A stretch of 64,000 nucleotides of DNA from Brachionus rotundiformis (Eukaryota > Rotifera > Eurotatoria > Ploima > Brachionidae). The position numbers were made by a program, and so were the translations under genes. Where the stretch lies: assembly GCA_016802295.1 (NCBI GenBank), contig JAESIW010000137.1, positions 87,759-151,758 on the forward strand, written 5' to 3'. Positions within the stretch are counted from its first letter, which is position 1, and every line of letters starts with the position of its first letter. A model generated the notes under the pieces. It ran no database searches. It had not been told where the DNA came from and was given only the letters and a program-made list of their open reading frames with translations. Positions 48,495 to 60,544 of the stretch are shown in pieces.

Positions 48495-48584
48495 CTGTTG
48501 TTGTTGTTGTTGTTCAGAGAGGGCTACAATCAGAACTAAAGATTATTAAACTAAAGTCCAACTCTGAAGACAACAAAATGAAAA

Positions 48585-49400
48585 AGCAATCAATAGCAAA
48601 CATTGATACATTGAGAATGCTCTACACAGCATTGGTTAGACCTTATTTATAGTTTGCCATAAGTACATGGTGTCCATTACTTAAAAAAGATATTTCTGAA
48701 ATCGAGAAAGTACAAAGAAGAATGACAAAAATAATCCCTTCACTTCGAAAATTTGAAGCAAAGTAAAATTTTTGATCAAATTTCAAGCGCTCAATCTTGC
48801 TCAAACATTTTTAGATGTGCAATTAAATTTCATCGCTGATTTTTTATTCTTTTAACATTTCAGAGCTTTATTTTCAAACTTTTGAAAAAAAAGGATTGTA
48901 ATTTCTAAAAATGCAATGAAATTTAATTGCGCATCTAAAAATGTTTGAGCAAGACTGAGCGCCTGAAATTTGATCAAAAATTTTACTTTGCTAAATTTGA
49001 CTACTCTAAAAGACTTGAAATGCTAAATCTAACTAATCTCAAAACTAGAAGGATGAGAGGAGATTTAATTCAACTTTTTAAAATTATTAAAAGACATGAA
49101 ATTATCAATTTTGAAAATGGTATTAATTTTTCTCGAAACCAATCGTTTAGCTTAAGAAGACATGACAAATGTATAGTTAGAGAAGATGTGAAAAGTTGCA
49201 TGCAACGATATCATTTCTTAACAAATCGTGTAGTTAATGCCTGGAATAGTCTACCTCAATACATCGTCAATTCCGAATCAATAATTAATTTCAAAATTAA
49301 TCTGGACAAATGGCTCAAGAAACAGTCTAATTTACTGCCATAGCTTCGAAGAAGCTTAACCCAATAGGGTCGCAGGATTATTTACTACTACTACTACTAC
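48585..49400 (+). mobile_element. LINE 3'-end fragment, split by a MITE
   Basis: Begins aacattgatacattgagaatg. It has one in-frame stop (VRPYL*FAIS), then EKVQRRMTKIIPSLRKF, the MITE, and the continuation YSKRLEMLNLTNLKTRRMRG to a stop at 49343 (WLKKQSNLLP). A hairpin-like cttcgaag and a (TAC)n tail mark the 3' end. The second half is still open for 110 codons, so it is fairly young. Confidence 0.85.
48757..48992 (+). mobile_element. 236-bp MITE with long inverted repeats and 8-bp TSD
   Basis: Terminal inverted repeats of about 78 bp (agcaaagtaaaatttttgat ... and its complement) with a perfect 8-bp target duplication aaatttga (48749-48756 and 48993-49000). It is non-coding. The 8-bp duplication suggests mobilisation by a hAT-type transposase. 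The homologous LINE at 46040 has a single aaatttga and gives the empty site. Confidence 0.9.
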
Positions 49401-50217
49401 TAACATGATAAATAAGATAGATTAGTTTGGATTATTTTGGTTTTTTATTGAAGAGTTTGCGTCTAATAAGAAAGCAATAGTGCAAAAATACTGAATGAAG
49501 CCATCCCACATGCGAGAAGACTCTTTTATAAAGCCTTCTAAAAATTGAAAAGGATATTTCTCAAAACTTAAAGGCCAGAAATATTTAGCCAGCTCATAAT
49601 ATTTCACAATCTAGACTAAATAAAAATAATAATAATAATACTGTAATAATATGGCTAAGTAACAAGAATTAATATGGCTAAGTAAGTAAATGCTGAATCA
49701 GAAAATCTAAAAGAAAAGAAAAGAAAGAATATGTGTACACATGTAACAGATCACTAGAAATTCAAATAATTACAATGTGCCTTCCAAAGTAAAGTCTAAT
49801 GATTATTATGAAAAAAATCTTGATCATTTTTATTCTATATTTATCGATCATTTGCTAATTGACGAATTAAAATCAGATATTGTTTTTGTTGAGCGGAGAA
49901 TACATAATAAAATAAATATAATTTTTATTAAATTTTCTAAAATATTTTCTCACTTTGATATTAATTTCAATAATAAATATTGCATTTAATATAAAATGGT
50001 TACAAATTTTTGCATTTTTTACTTCAATAAGGCTTGAAAGGCTCCTAATCTTGTAAATTCTGAGTTAAAAATTAGTTTTTTACATTTATCAGTTCTAAAA
50101 AGATGGTCAATACGCATTAATTTAATCAAAAATTCAATAATACAAGCAATTTAATAATAATGCAAAAATTATTATTAAATAAACATTTTATTAATAATTA
50201 AAAAAAAATTTTAATCT
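49401..50217. other. Spacer with LINE scrap and an unplaced frame
   Basis: 49757-49989 is a fragment of the second LINE family (VPSKVKSNDYYEKNLDHFYS, matching the end of the 24190 element). A minus-strand frame at 49422-49607 follows an acceptor-like tttatttag and reads like protein (YYELAKYFWPLSFEKYPFQF), but it has no known domain and no partner exons. Confidence 0.5.
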
Positions 50218-51996
50218 TTATATGCTTTGACGCTTGACTAGTTTGATTGTGACTACATCCTTGGGTCTACGGACTGTTCCTTCTGTAAAATTTAGCAATC
50301 TTTTAGGCGTATTTTCTGTAGGCAGAACATCATAGTTGAATAAAACTTTGGCCAATGCCATCTTCATTTCCAACAATGCATACCGCATGCCAACACAATT
50401 GCGTGGTCCGAGGCCAAATGGAAGATAGGCTGACTGACTTCGCTTAACATCTGCAGCAAATCTAAGCGGATAGAACATTTCCGGATCGACTGGTCCCCAA
50501 ATTTCGTCATCATAGTGAATGCTCAATACATCCACAGTAACAGAAACACCAGCTGGAATCCTAAGACCACCAACTTCTGTTGGAAACATACAGCGACGAT
50601 TTACAGTACTTATAAGATAAATAATTGGCTTCTATTTTTCTGGCTAATGTTTAATTTACTTGCTGGATATGGGAAACATTCTTAAAACTTCTTTGACAAA
50701 CATATCCAAGTACTCAAGCTGATTGATATTATCAAAATTAATGGTCATATTTTGCTCATCTTCAAAAAAGCTGTCCAACTCTTGCTGTAACTTGGCCACT
50801 TCTTCTGGATGATTAGCCAATATGAAAAATGAGTAGTTGAGTGCCGAGCTAGTTGTCTCAAAGCCAGCTAGCAAAAAACCAACAAGATTAAACTCTATTT
50901 CTTCAAGAGACATTTGTTTATCTAATCGAAATTTGCTCATTACTATCTTTTCATTCTTTTTCAAATTTTCATTATCTTCAATCTTGCTTTCCATCAGTAG
51001 CTGAGTGAAATCCCTGCGTCTGATGTTCTCTTTATGGCGCAGTTCAATAACTTGATGAATGTGCTGGGTCAACCAGAATAAAGGGTCAACGAACTCGTTG
51101 GTCGAACTTATCTTTCCAATTAAATAAGTGACCAAAGTCATAAAGTGTAATATAATAGGTCTAAATTCACTTAAATAACTAGTCATTCTAAAGCCAAATT
51201 TTAATTCTTCCAAGTCTTTGAAAACCTCCAAAGCCTTGTGCATGTACTCGTTATTTAAATCAGACTGGCAGTTTATGTCCATGCCAGTTGCACTGTTCCA
51301 AATTGTGTCCATGGTGTACCGGTTGAGAAAACTTTTTTTTCATTTAATAAAGATTTTAAAACAAAAAACTCTTTAATTACTCTGAAATAATTATTTCCTT
51401 ATCTAAATTTTGTTCCAGGATGTCGATGAACCTTTGGGTGCACTTGGTCATAATTGGAATGAGTTCCTTCAATTTGGCAGGAGAAAATGTCGGATTAATG
51501 ATGTTTCTCATTCGCTTCCATCTCTTGTTCGAAGACAAAAAGAGATCCATCTTGGGACTGTTGTCCGAAAATTGCCATGGGTAAACTTTGCGTGCCATAA
51601 AACAAGAATACTGTTTTATGAACACCTCATTGATGATCTCGAGGTCAGATGTGACTATAACTGGCAAATGACCCTCATAGTAGCCATATGTTTTGCCAAA
51701 AACAGCAGTCCATTTTCTGAGCGTGTTGGACTGGGTGTTTTTTAAAATTTCCGGTAAATTTCCGTAAAAATAGGCAAACTTGGGCGTCTTGAGGCCCAAA
51801 CGCCTGAAAAGTCTTTGTGCATACCAAACTTTTCTGACAAAATATGTCAAACCAATGTTCAAATCAGATAAATTTCATATTACCCGCAATAAAGAATGGC
51901 CAGGGCAAGCAAAGAGCAGCCTGTAATCTTTGCTATACCAGTGTGTCTTATCTGATCTATCAGTCCATCAATTCGAAAAACTGACAATTTACTCAT
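50218..51996 (-). CDS. Cytochrome P450, clan 3-like
   Basis: Four exons (51996-51884, 51833-51381, 51331-50660, 50608-50218) give 542 aa with closed phases. It is a haem monooxygenase, probably ER-bound through the N-terminal hydrophobic segment (~24-37). Motifs: the WKRMRNIINPTFSPAKLKE helix C region, the I-helix AGFETTS oxygen-binding motif, the K-helix EVLRMFP (ExxR), and the haem-binding FGLGPRNCVG with Cys484 as axial ligand. The overall pattern resembles CYP3/CYP6-type clan 3 enzymes that handle xenobiotics or lipids; the substrate is unknown. Nothing is missing. Confidence 0.9.
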
Positions 51997-52367
51997 TTTT
52001 AGATTAAATTTTTTAAAATAATTAAAAATATTTTATTTAAAAAAAGATTAACTAACTTAACAAGTTATTATTATTTTAATAGTGGTATAGAAGACCAAAA
52101 AAGAGGCTATACTTTTTTTTTTACATTTTGATGTTTTGTGTACCAAATTTTCCAAAATGGGATATTTTATCTCGTAATTGTTTAACCACAGATGTTCACA
52201 CTGATAATTTAAAAAATTTAAATGAATAAAAAATATTTTATTTTTAAAAATAAAGCCTTAATTAATCAATTTTTTAATTAATTAATTTAATATCTATTAA
52301 ACAGAGAGCTTTTTTTTGTTTAAAATAGTTTAAAAATGAATGGTCAAAACTAAAATAAAACAAATTA
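51997..52367. other. Spacer upstream of the P450 gene
   Basis: AT-rich, with the P450 promoter presumably here. No clear motif and no coding potential. Confidence 0.4.
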
Positions 52368-53303
52368 TCACTTTGGATCATTATTTTTATTATTAGTATT
52401 TTTATCATCTATGTAACAAACATTAGGATTGTCATCTTTGGATCCGTACATCGTTTGCAAGCATTTATCTTCGTAGTTGTGCATCCACTCTTTGGCAATT
52501 ACAACTCTTAATTGGTTTACATATTCATCTATAAACTCAAAATCATGTCTCAGTTCATCTACTTTCTGCCTGAGCTCTTTCTCTATTGACTCTATTACAT
52601 TTTCCTCATAATCCACACTCGGCTTGACCACAGTCTTACCATTCTGGTACAAGAAATGATCAGCATTAATTCTAGCCATGTACTTGAGCTTTAATTGGGG
52701 CGAAATGCCTACCAATAAATGGTCAAAGAGCTCATTTCGCTCCGATTTGCTCAAAGCTGAATAATCTTCGGACAAAAATTTGACATAATTTTCCTCGCTG
52801 CCAAACAACTGCTCGCCTAGACTCGAATCAACTTCAAAATCTTCAAAATCAAAACTGTCAAAGCCAAGCAGCTCTATTTCGATGTCCGTGTCATCGTCAT
52901 GGTCAACGTTGTCTAGCCTTCCCACAATGGTATCTGTCAAAAGACGCAGCTTGCTCGAATCATTTAAATACGCCTTGTTGCACGTATTGGTAAGCTTGCG
53001 GATTAAACTTATGACATAAGAGAGGCGAAATTTAAGCTTTCGGCTCATTTGTTTCTTGTCTGGCACCTTTGGTTTGCTTAGTTGGTCATATTTGTGCAAT
53101 ATTTGGTTATAAATCTGGAAGTATTTGTCATTTTCTTTGAAAATTTTTTCCAGTTCAGTGCGGAATTCGGTGATTTGTGGACATTCGAGGACATTTATTT
53201 GGTTCAATGGAGGATATCTATCTGGCCCGCTTAGACTTCGTTGGGATGGTAAAGAGATCAACCGGCTTGATAGACTTAAAATACTGGCCAAACGACTCCG
53301 CAT
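52368..53303 (-). CDS. Uncharacterised protein, possibly mitochondrial
   Basis: Intronless 311-aa protein. The N-terminus (MRSRLASILSLSSRLISLPS) is rich in Arg, Ser and Leu without acids until residue ~27, which looks like a mitochondrial targeting peptide. The rest is highly charged and probably helical, with an acidic stretch around 130-165 (DHDDDTDIEIELLGFDSFDF) and a Glu/Lys-rich helix near 225-250. No known domain or membrane segment. The long frame without stops in AT-rich DNA supports a real gene; the function is unknown. Confidence 0.7.
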   Translation of the reverse strand: MRSRLASILSLSSRLISLPSQRSLSGPDRYPPLNQINVLECPQITEFRTELEKIFKENDKYFQIYNQILHKYDQLSKPKVPDKKQMSRKLKFRLSYVISLIRKLTNTCNKAYLNDSSKLRLLTDTIVGRLDNVDHDDDTDIEIELLGFDSFDFEDFEVDSSLGEQLFGSEENYVKFLSEDYSALSKSERNELFDHLLVGISPQLKLKYMARINADHFLYQNGKTVVKPSVDYEENVIESIEKELRQKVDELRHDFEFIDEYVNQLRVVIAKEWMHNYEDKCLQTMYGSKDDNPNVCYIDDKNTNNKNNDPK

Positions 53304-54540
53304 TTAAAATTTAAAGTTTGGTTCAGATAAAATTTTTGTTTTTAAGAATTATTAATTTTTAATAAATTATTTTTATGAGTTATTTCTAGTATTGTTTTAT
53401 TTTAAACTTAACAAATAACTTTGGCAAAAGATTGCTCATTTTTAAAATTAATATAAAAGCTTAATTAAAAATATTATTTAATAAGATTAAACATTTTTTT
53501 TCTAAATTAATTATTAAGTTATTTTTATCCAAGAATTATATATATTTAATGGTCACTGTGACACAACTTGGCCTATTATGATAAAATAGTCTTTTTAAAA
53601 TATTTATATTATATATTTAGATGAAGTGATAAAATAGACTAAGTTTTTATATTTACTTAGACATTTTTGGCAAGATTTGTTAACAAATTAAAATTTTAAA
53701 AATATCTCGAATAAATATTAGGATTTTGTTTGGTTATTTATTCTAGCTGAGACCACTTATTACCATGTTTTTCCAAAAACAGTTGAAAAAAGAGTAAAAT
53801 TTTCCAGAATAGAGAAAAAAATTAATTTTCTAAGTGTTGAAAATACAGTTGGTTTAACCAAGTATCTGGCAAATTTTGCTATGTTTGATTTGTTTAGATC
53901 TTACGCCTGTTTTGGGAAAGAGGCTGTGTAAGAAACAATATAACTGTTGTATCATGCAAAGCGATCAATTGAATAAAAGTAATTATTCCTATATAATAAC
54001 AAAAAATATGATCTCTTTAAATTTTTATCAAATAATATTTTGGTTATTTATATTCTTAAATAAAAGAGCACTTAATTAACAAAAAACACGGTGCAAATGT
54101 GCGTAAATAGCCGTAAAATGTCCAAAAGGTATTAGACTTAAATCCATGATGTAGAGCTGTTTAAGTTGTTAATTAAAAATTAATAGAATTGCGCAAATAA
54201 ATAATAAATTAAATAATATTCTTTGATGATGGTGTTTTTTAGCATTATGAAAAATGTTCATTCAATAAATTTATCTAAGTTTAAAATTTAAGAATGAGAA
54301 TAAAATAATAATAAGTCTAGGTTTGTCATGCTTCAAATATGGATAGATAAAAAGTTGTTCAGCATCGTTATATTTGGCAAATAATGTAAAATGCAAAAAA
54401 ATCTGTGTGAATAATTTCATACTTAAATGACTCTAAAGTTTTCTAATTACTCATTAGCAAGTTTTATTTTTGAATTTTAATATATTTTATTTTTAATATA
54501 AATTAAATAAAATTTTTAAAAGAAAAATATAAAAAAATAA
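53304..54540. other. AT-rich intergenic region
   Basis: About 1.2 kb without recognisable genes, repeats or transposon ends. A missing 5' exon of the next gene might be here, but none was found. Confidence 0.4.
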
Positions 54541-54571
54541 TTAAATTTAGATAGCTTTGGATCATGAAGAG

Positions 54572-54928
54572 ATGACTCAAGTGAGAGAAAAAGCGTCCGA
54601 CTTTGTACATTTGTTAATATCGATTTTCAATGGTCCATTTATTATAGTTGACTCAGTGGTCAAACCAACTATAGCACGATTTCGATCGATTGAGTACCAC
54701 TACACAAATGCAATCAATCAAATAGCAAGATCGGTTGAGAAAATAGATAAAGCTATCAATTTTGTCATCGATTCATTTGCCAGCATATTATTGACTATTT
54801 TACTGAGCCTTTTTTTCGCATTTTTTGCCAAGTTTGTTTTCCTGGTATTTCCATATATGTTTAAAATAATTTGGATAGTGGGTCTATTATTTTTTGTTTT
54901 ATATAATATTGAACAATCGCTAAGATAA
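54572..54928 (+). CDS. Small membrane protein, unknown family
   Basis: 118 aa from the ATG at 54572; the frame is open upstream to an acceptor-like aatttag at 54550, so a 5' exon could exist. The N-terminal half is amphipathic (EKASDFVHLLISIFNGPFII). The C-terminal half contains two closely spaced hydrophobic segments (ASILLTILLSLFFAFFAKFV and IIWIVGLLFFVLYNI). It resembles a reticulon-like hairpin or a tail-anchored protein only in general layout. Convergent with the ADAMTS-like gene. Confidence 0.5.
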   Translation: MTQVREKASDFVHLLISIFNGPFIIVDSVVKPTIARFRSIEYHYTNAINQIARSVEKIDKAINFVIDSFASILLTILLSLFFAFFAKFVFLVFPYMFKIIWIVGLLFFVLYNIEQSLR

Positions 54929-55107
54929 AAATTTTCTATTCAACATTTTAAAATGTTAAACAAAAAAAAGTAAAAAAATGATTAATAAAAAATTTAAAGA
55001 AAACTATTTTACATTTAATTGTTGATAACAAAAAAATTCTATAAAAAGAAAAGGTAATTACCATTTTATTAAAAATGAAAAAAAATGGAATTTAAAATTA
55101 TTAAAAT

Positions 55108-58046
55108 TTAAACAGTACTGGCTTGAATATCAGTCGTTTGGGAGCTAAAAGAAATGCAAACTGTAGGTTCAATTTGAATTGAAGATTCATAAAGGGAATA
55201 CTTTTGACTGGAATAGAAAGTTGATTCGCCAGATAATGTTGAATCCAGATTGTCTAAATTTGTTGCATCTGAATTAAAATCTGTTCCCAAAGTAGTATCA
55301 GCTGTTGTAGTGGTATCTTTCTGTGTAGAAGTATCTGTAGAAGAAGAAATAGAAATAGTGGTATCTTGAAGAGTAGTAACTAAAGTGGTATCAGCTAGTG
55401 TAGTGGAATCTTGAAGAGGAGTGTCAGCTAATGTAGTGGTATCTCGAAGAGTGGTATCAGCTAATGTAGTGGTATCTTTCTGTGTAGAAGTATCTGTAGA
55501 AGAAGAAATAGAAATAGTGGTATCTTGAAGAGTAGTAACTAAAGTGGTATCAGCTAGTGTAGTGGAATCTTGAAGAGGAGTGTCAGCTAATGTAGTGGTA
55601 TCTTTATGTGTAGAAGTATCTGTAGAAGAAGAAATAGAAATAGTGGTATCTTGAAGAGTGGTAACTAAAGTGGTATCAGCTAATGTAGTGGTATCTTTCT
55701 GTGTAGAAGTATCTGTAGAAGAAGAAATAGAAATAGTGGTATCTTGAAGAGTGGTATCAGCTAATGTAGTGGTATCTATTTGGGTTGTTTCAGGTACAAT
55801 TTTTTCACAAAATTCTCCGCCTGTATTTACTGGACATTGGCATGAAAATCCATCACTTCCAATTTTTAAACAAACGCCGCCATTTAAGCATTGATTTGGT
55901 AAACATGGATTTTCTTTGAATCGAATGAATTTTATAAAATCAATTTTTAATTTCTATTTTTTACTTTTTTCACAAAATTCTCCACTATAGCCTATCTTAC
56001 AATTACACCTGAATCCAAACATTTTGCTCTGATCTAAAGCAACATTAATGCATGTTCCTCCATTTTGGCACATAGCGTCCATTCGAGAACAGAATAATGG
56101 TGTTACTTTAATTTGATTTTAAAATTTCAATATCAATTAGTCTCACACTAAAATTACCACGGCATTTTCTGCATGTTCGTGGACAAAGATCTTTTATCCA
56201 TGGCAAAAAGGTGCAATAGCTTTCAAAAGCTGGACATATTACATTTTTATCAGTACAACTTAAAGCCCGATACTCTTAGAAAAAACACTTAACTTTTTTT
56301 TCATTTTTTTACTAAAATAACATTAATACTTAAACAGCTTTGGCAGCATGATTTTTTCCCAGATTCGGTATAACAAAAGCCATCTATACTATAACCAAAT
56401 TTATTTATTTCATTAAAATATTCTCCACAGCTAATTAAGTCATCGTTATATTTGGTGCCATCGATTCCGTTTCTGACAAAATCATCACCAAAGGGACACT
56501 GCAACGCTGGTGCAGACCAACTTGACTTACACATACCATTCAGACACATCTTGAAAATTTGCCATTAGCTTGTGAACCTATTTTTTGTTTAGTTACCTTT
56601 CTATTTGCGCAAGTGGTTCCATTTGCCGCAGGAGATGAAGACACGCAAGTTTTGGAGCTAAGGGATTGGCGACAGTAAAGAACTGAGCAAATTTGGTCCG
56701 AATATTCTTGGCAAAATGACGCACTCGGACCAAACTTCAATTTACACTGTTCATTGGCATTCCAAATTTGACCAAATAGGGTCTGTTTTGACTCTTGGTA
56801 ACTCAGACAGCCACCCATTTCAGACAATGCTCTGGCAAACAAAAAAAATAAATTTTAAAAATTAACTTTGGTTTTAATTACTGTCCATTTTTTATCAAAT
56901 TTGATTTTATCTGTTGCTTGGAACAGGATGATAAAACTGGGCTAATTTGGGCCGAGTTTTTACTCATCAAAAAGCCACTGCCGCAAGAATCAGTGTCATA
57001 GTTTACACCCATGCTATGCAATATTTGCTGTGCTAGACTTAGCTTGTTCGATAATTGGCAATCGTCTTCGACAATCAAGTACCTGTAATTTGAGCACAGA
57101 GAACCAAAGTATGATATTCCGGAAAGAGCCGATTTGACAGGCATTGTTCTATCCTTGGAATCATACCATAAATCTTTTCTTTAAAAAAAGTTTATATTAT
57201 TCTTTCCATTTTGCCAACTGGCAGTCTCGGATATGGTTTAAAGTTACTTTGTAAATCCAATGGCAATATTGTAGTCCACTTCTCTACTAAGCTTACTCAT
57301 GTAAAGCTTAAATGCGTGCAAGGCCTTGCGTGAATTAATCACCTCTTTTCCATTGTAAAAAGGTACAGAATCTCCAACTACAAAGTTTGCCATCCAAAAT
57401 AAGTCATTTATGTACTCGAGAAACAAAAAATCAGCTATCTTTACTGATATTTTGGTGTTTTGGTCACTTTGGAGCAAATTATTTACCAAATTGACCAATT
57501 CTGAGTAATATTCTTTCATCTTATTTAATGCAGATGTTTTATCAGCTGAATTTTTTTTAAAATGGTTCAAAATTGTGTCATCAGTCACTATCAATACTTT
57601 GACTTGAAAGTTAACCAACTCGGGAACAAATCTTCCAGGAGTACCGGTAAATGCCAAATCATCTTGGACACACAAAAAAAAATTAATTTATCAAATTTTA
57701 GCTCAGCTGGTACAAATAATCTTAAAATTCTTTTTAATTAGTTAATTCGGCAAGACTTGGAAAACATTATGTTCATTAAACCATTTTAAATTTACCAGAG
57801 TAATGATATAAATTATAAATCTTGAAGAATTATCTATTTTAAAAGAATTTTTGGATATGATTGCTCCAGCTTTAAAAAAAAATGATATTTTAAGTTACCA
57901 CCAGGAAGAATATAGTCTAACAAATTTGAACCAGAAGATCTTTTCTTCAAAATCCTGTAATCGTTGGGATAAAAATATGCCAAAGTGACACTCAGCTGAC
58001 TAAGAGCTAAAATATATGGAAAAATTTTACTGTAAAATGTCTTCAT
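55108..58046 (-). CDS. Secreted ADAMTS-like pseudoprotease with ShK, EGF and mucin-like repeats
   Basis: Eight exons (58046-57899, 57662-57248, 57178-56882, 56831-56597, 56549-56330, 56274-56158, 56105-55965, 55913-55108) give 792 aa. Signal peptide ~1-23, then a dibasic KKR site. M12B reprolysin-like domain: VLIVTDD, LSGISYFGSLCS, IVEDD, and SxVLSSCSKQQI near its end. The zinc motif HExxHxxGxxHD is replaced by QQILHSMGVNYD (238-249): two zinc His and the catalytic Glu are gone, so it is non-catalytic. An ADAMTS-type Cys-rich module follows (NEQCKLKFG, AANGTTC), then a Cys-rich ShK-like module, a clear ShK module (CTDKNVICPAF...CPRTCRKC), two EGF-like modules and a Thr/Ser-rich tail of repeats. 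There is no transmembrane segment. Probably an extracellular-matrix or binding protein. Confidence 0.82.
55310..55800 (-). repeat. Coding minisatellite, Thr/Ser-rich tail
   Basis: Higher-order repeats of short units encoding DTTxxADTTLQDTTISISSS lie in the last exon of the ADAMTS-like gene. Marker ctgtgtagaa recurs at spacings of 159, 126 and 93 bp, all multiples of three, so copy changes keep the frame. It is likely O-glycosylated. Confidence 0.85.
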
Positions 58047-58442
58047 TGTTTTTGGTAAAAAGAAAAATGTGACCAAGAATTTAAATACTGAGATGAATAA
58101 CAGTTAAAAAGCTTTTTATTGTTTTTGTTTGATTTTGTTTAGGTAATTAATGTCTAATCATGAGACAAATGGTAACATTTATCATTTATACAGACTAATT
58201 ATTTTGGTATGCTTCCATTTTAAAAAGTAATTAAAGGAAATAAAAATTCAAAAGTCTAACTAAAATTAATTACTTATTTAAATTAATCATATTATTTTTT
58301 CTAATTCTATAAACAAAAGAAAATTTACATATTTAAAGTTCAGCAATTATTAAATTTGAAAAATTTAATTAAATAAAATTCAAAATTAAAAAATAAAAAA
58401 TACTACTTATTAAGATAATTAGGATACAAAATCATAAAAAAG
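58047..58442. other. AT-rich spacer
   Basis: Promoter side of the ADAMTS-like gene and 3' flank of the lipase gene. Nothing else seen. Confidence 0.4.
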
Positions 58443-59429
58443 TTATTCTTGACAGTGTGGAGAAGAGCCAGATGTTTTTAAATAATACTTTCCCTCTGGA
58501 TCACCCATTTTAGCATTGAAGCCCATTTGGACACATTTTGATGATGTGCATTTGCACTCTCCATTCAGGAAACTGCCTGGTTTAATTAAAAAAATAAATT
58601 AAAAACTAAATTAAAAAAAGTTTTAAAAATTACGATAGCTTGAGCATGGAACGGATAAAAATTGACAAGTTGAAATACTTTCTGCATAAAATTGGTGCAC
58701 TTTGCCATGACTGCAAGACAAAAATCCACCAATATCCCCTTTTGGATCGATTCTCATATTTATAACACTAAACTTTTCATCGTTTAGGTTCGGATTAATG
58801 AGATCGTTTGCTTTGAAAATGCAACCGGCTTGTTTTCTGCCTCCATTTGGATAAAAGTCCATATGTCCTATTTGATCTTGTATGCCAAGCTCAGAATCTG
58901 TGTGAATAACATCAACAAAATCAGCATCGCTTTTGTCAAGTCTTGCACCAGCTTCCTCTCCTCCAAACATTGGTCCAGCCGGATCCATGCCACTTATGCG
59001 AGCCAAATGCCTTATTTTGCCAATGAAACCACAAACATGCGCTCCCAAACTGTGTCCAATACAGTGTATTTTTGCACCATCTATTTGATTATCTTGGATG
59101 AACATGGCTGTCTTATTAGCAACAATTCTTGTATTTGACACAGCTGCGAAATAATTTGGAGCTCTAGCTCCGCCAGCCCATTCAACCACAATCACATTTA
59201 CATCATGAGCCTTGAGCAGTTCTGTTTTAATATGAACAAGCGACAACGAACCTCCAGTAAAACCATGTACCAAAAATTTTGTTTCTTTTTCATGGCTGAA
59301 TTCAGAATTGGTCAAATTTTCACCATTTACAATTACCGCTTTAATTGGATTGTGTTTGGTGTACAATTCAAAATTTGGCCAACCATTTATTGCCAAAAAC
59401 AAGCTTGTCATTAACAAATAAGCAAACAT
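58443..59429 (-). CDS. Pancreatic-lipase-family triacylglycerol/phospholipase
   Basis: Two exons (59429-58634, 58576-58443) give 309 aa. Signal peptide ~1-16 (MFAYLLMTSLFLAINGWP), then the alpha/beta hydrolase lipase domain. The catalytic triad is visible: Ser127 in GHSLGAH, Asp149 in GMDPAGP, His241 in SCSHGKVHQFY. The oxyanion region VHGFTGG (54-60) and paired Cys near the end are family-typical. Length fits a lipase without the C-terminal PLAT domain, like many invertebrate members and PLA1-type enzymes. It would be secreted and cleave neutral or phospholipid esters. The ATG at 59429 starts the signal peptide. Confidence 0.92.
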
Positions 59430-60364
59430 TGTCAATTTATTTTGTCTTTTCTTTTTCTTATTTTGTTCATTTTGGCTTTTGTTTTATACTTGGAAATAAT
59501 TCACATTTGTGCGACTTTTTCTATCGGTGATTATCTTTTTTTCAAATTAATTTTCTTTTATCAAAAATTAGTAAATTTGATGATCTTTCACAATAATTTG
59601 AGTCGTTTAATTGATGGGAAAGCTCATTTATTGTTATGCAATTGGATAAATATCAATTGATAAATGAGGTGAATAGTCAAAAATGTTTGTAAATAAGGTT
59701 ATGTCTAGATTATAATTTAAGTTTTGATTATAAAATTTTGAAAAAGGAGTGTTTTTTTTTTGATTATGAAATGATAAAAATCACATTTTAACTTTAAGTT
59801 TTTGCTCATAGATTCATCTACATCTGTTTTAATGCATATTTAAGATTATCTAAATAAAATTATGTTCTAATTTCTTTTGGCAAGTTATTCGATTAATGAA
59901 ATAAACCATTGTAATAATGGAAAAATGATGGCATTATTTTAATACATGTGAAATCTGTCAGAAAAGACAGCTGAACCAAACAGAAGGCCATTTAATGATT
60001 AATGATCTTTCTTTATTTATATAGAATTAAAATTTCAGCCAGTATGCTCATTTTTTAAACTGGTTTGATTAATTTCATTATTTTAAGAGAATAAATATTC
60101 TAATCAACTAAATTTTTATGATTCCAATTTAGTCCAATTTTTACGAAAAATGAATATTTTTTATTTTTTCAAAATTGAAAAAAAAAAATTCCTTCAAAAT
60201 TGAATAAAAAATGCATCTCTATTTTTTTTGTTGTCATTGACTACTTTAGGTAAATTTTTGCGGTTATTGGTACTTTTTTCTATTTTTTTAATCTATAAAA
60301 TAAATTCTTATCTAATAGAGTAAAAGAGAAGGCTAAAAAAAACTTTTATTAAAAAATTTAAAAA
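59430..60364. other. AT-rich intergenic region
   Basis: No coding exon, repeat end or RNA gene recognised. Confidence 0.4.
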
Positions 60365-60544
60365 ATGAAAAAAAAGAATTTAAAATTAATTTATTTTCAA
60401 GCTTTGGTAATTTTGCTGTTTATTTGTACAAATTTTTCCAACTTTTATGGTTCATACAAATCGGTCGAATCTCTAAGATTTGACATTAGTCGAAATGTTT
60501 TGGTATTTTTACACATACAAAAAACTGGTGGCAGAGAATTGGAC
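60365..60544 (+). pseudogene. 5' end of an HS6ST-like gene, cut by the gap
   Basis: The first 60 codons (MKKKNLKLIYFQ to QKTGGRELD) nearly match the start of the complete gene after the gap, differing at only a few bases (ttacacatac against tgcatgtac). The frame runs into the N stretch. It is either a tandem second gene or the alternative haplotype placed beside the first by assembly. Confidence 0.6.

Noticed and set aside
58830..59138. Plus-strand frame opposite the lipase gene
   Set aside because: An antisense shadow of a clear lipase exon.
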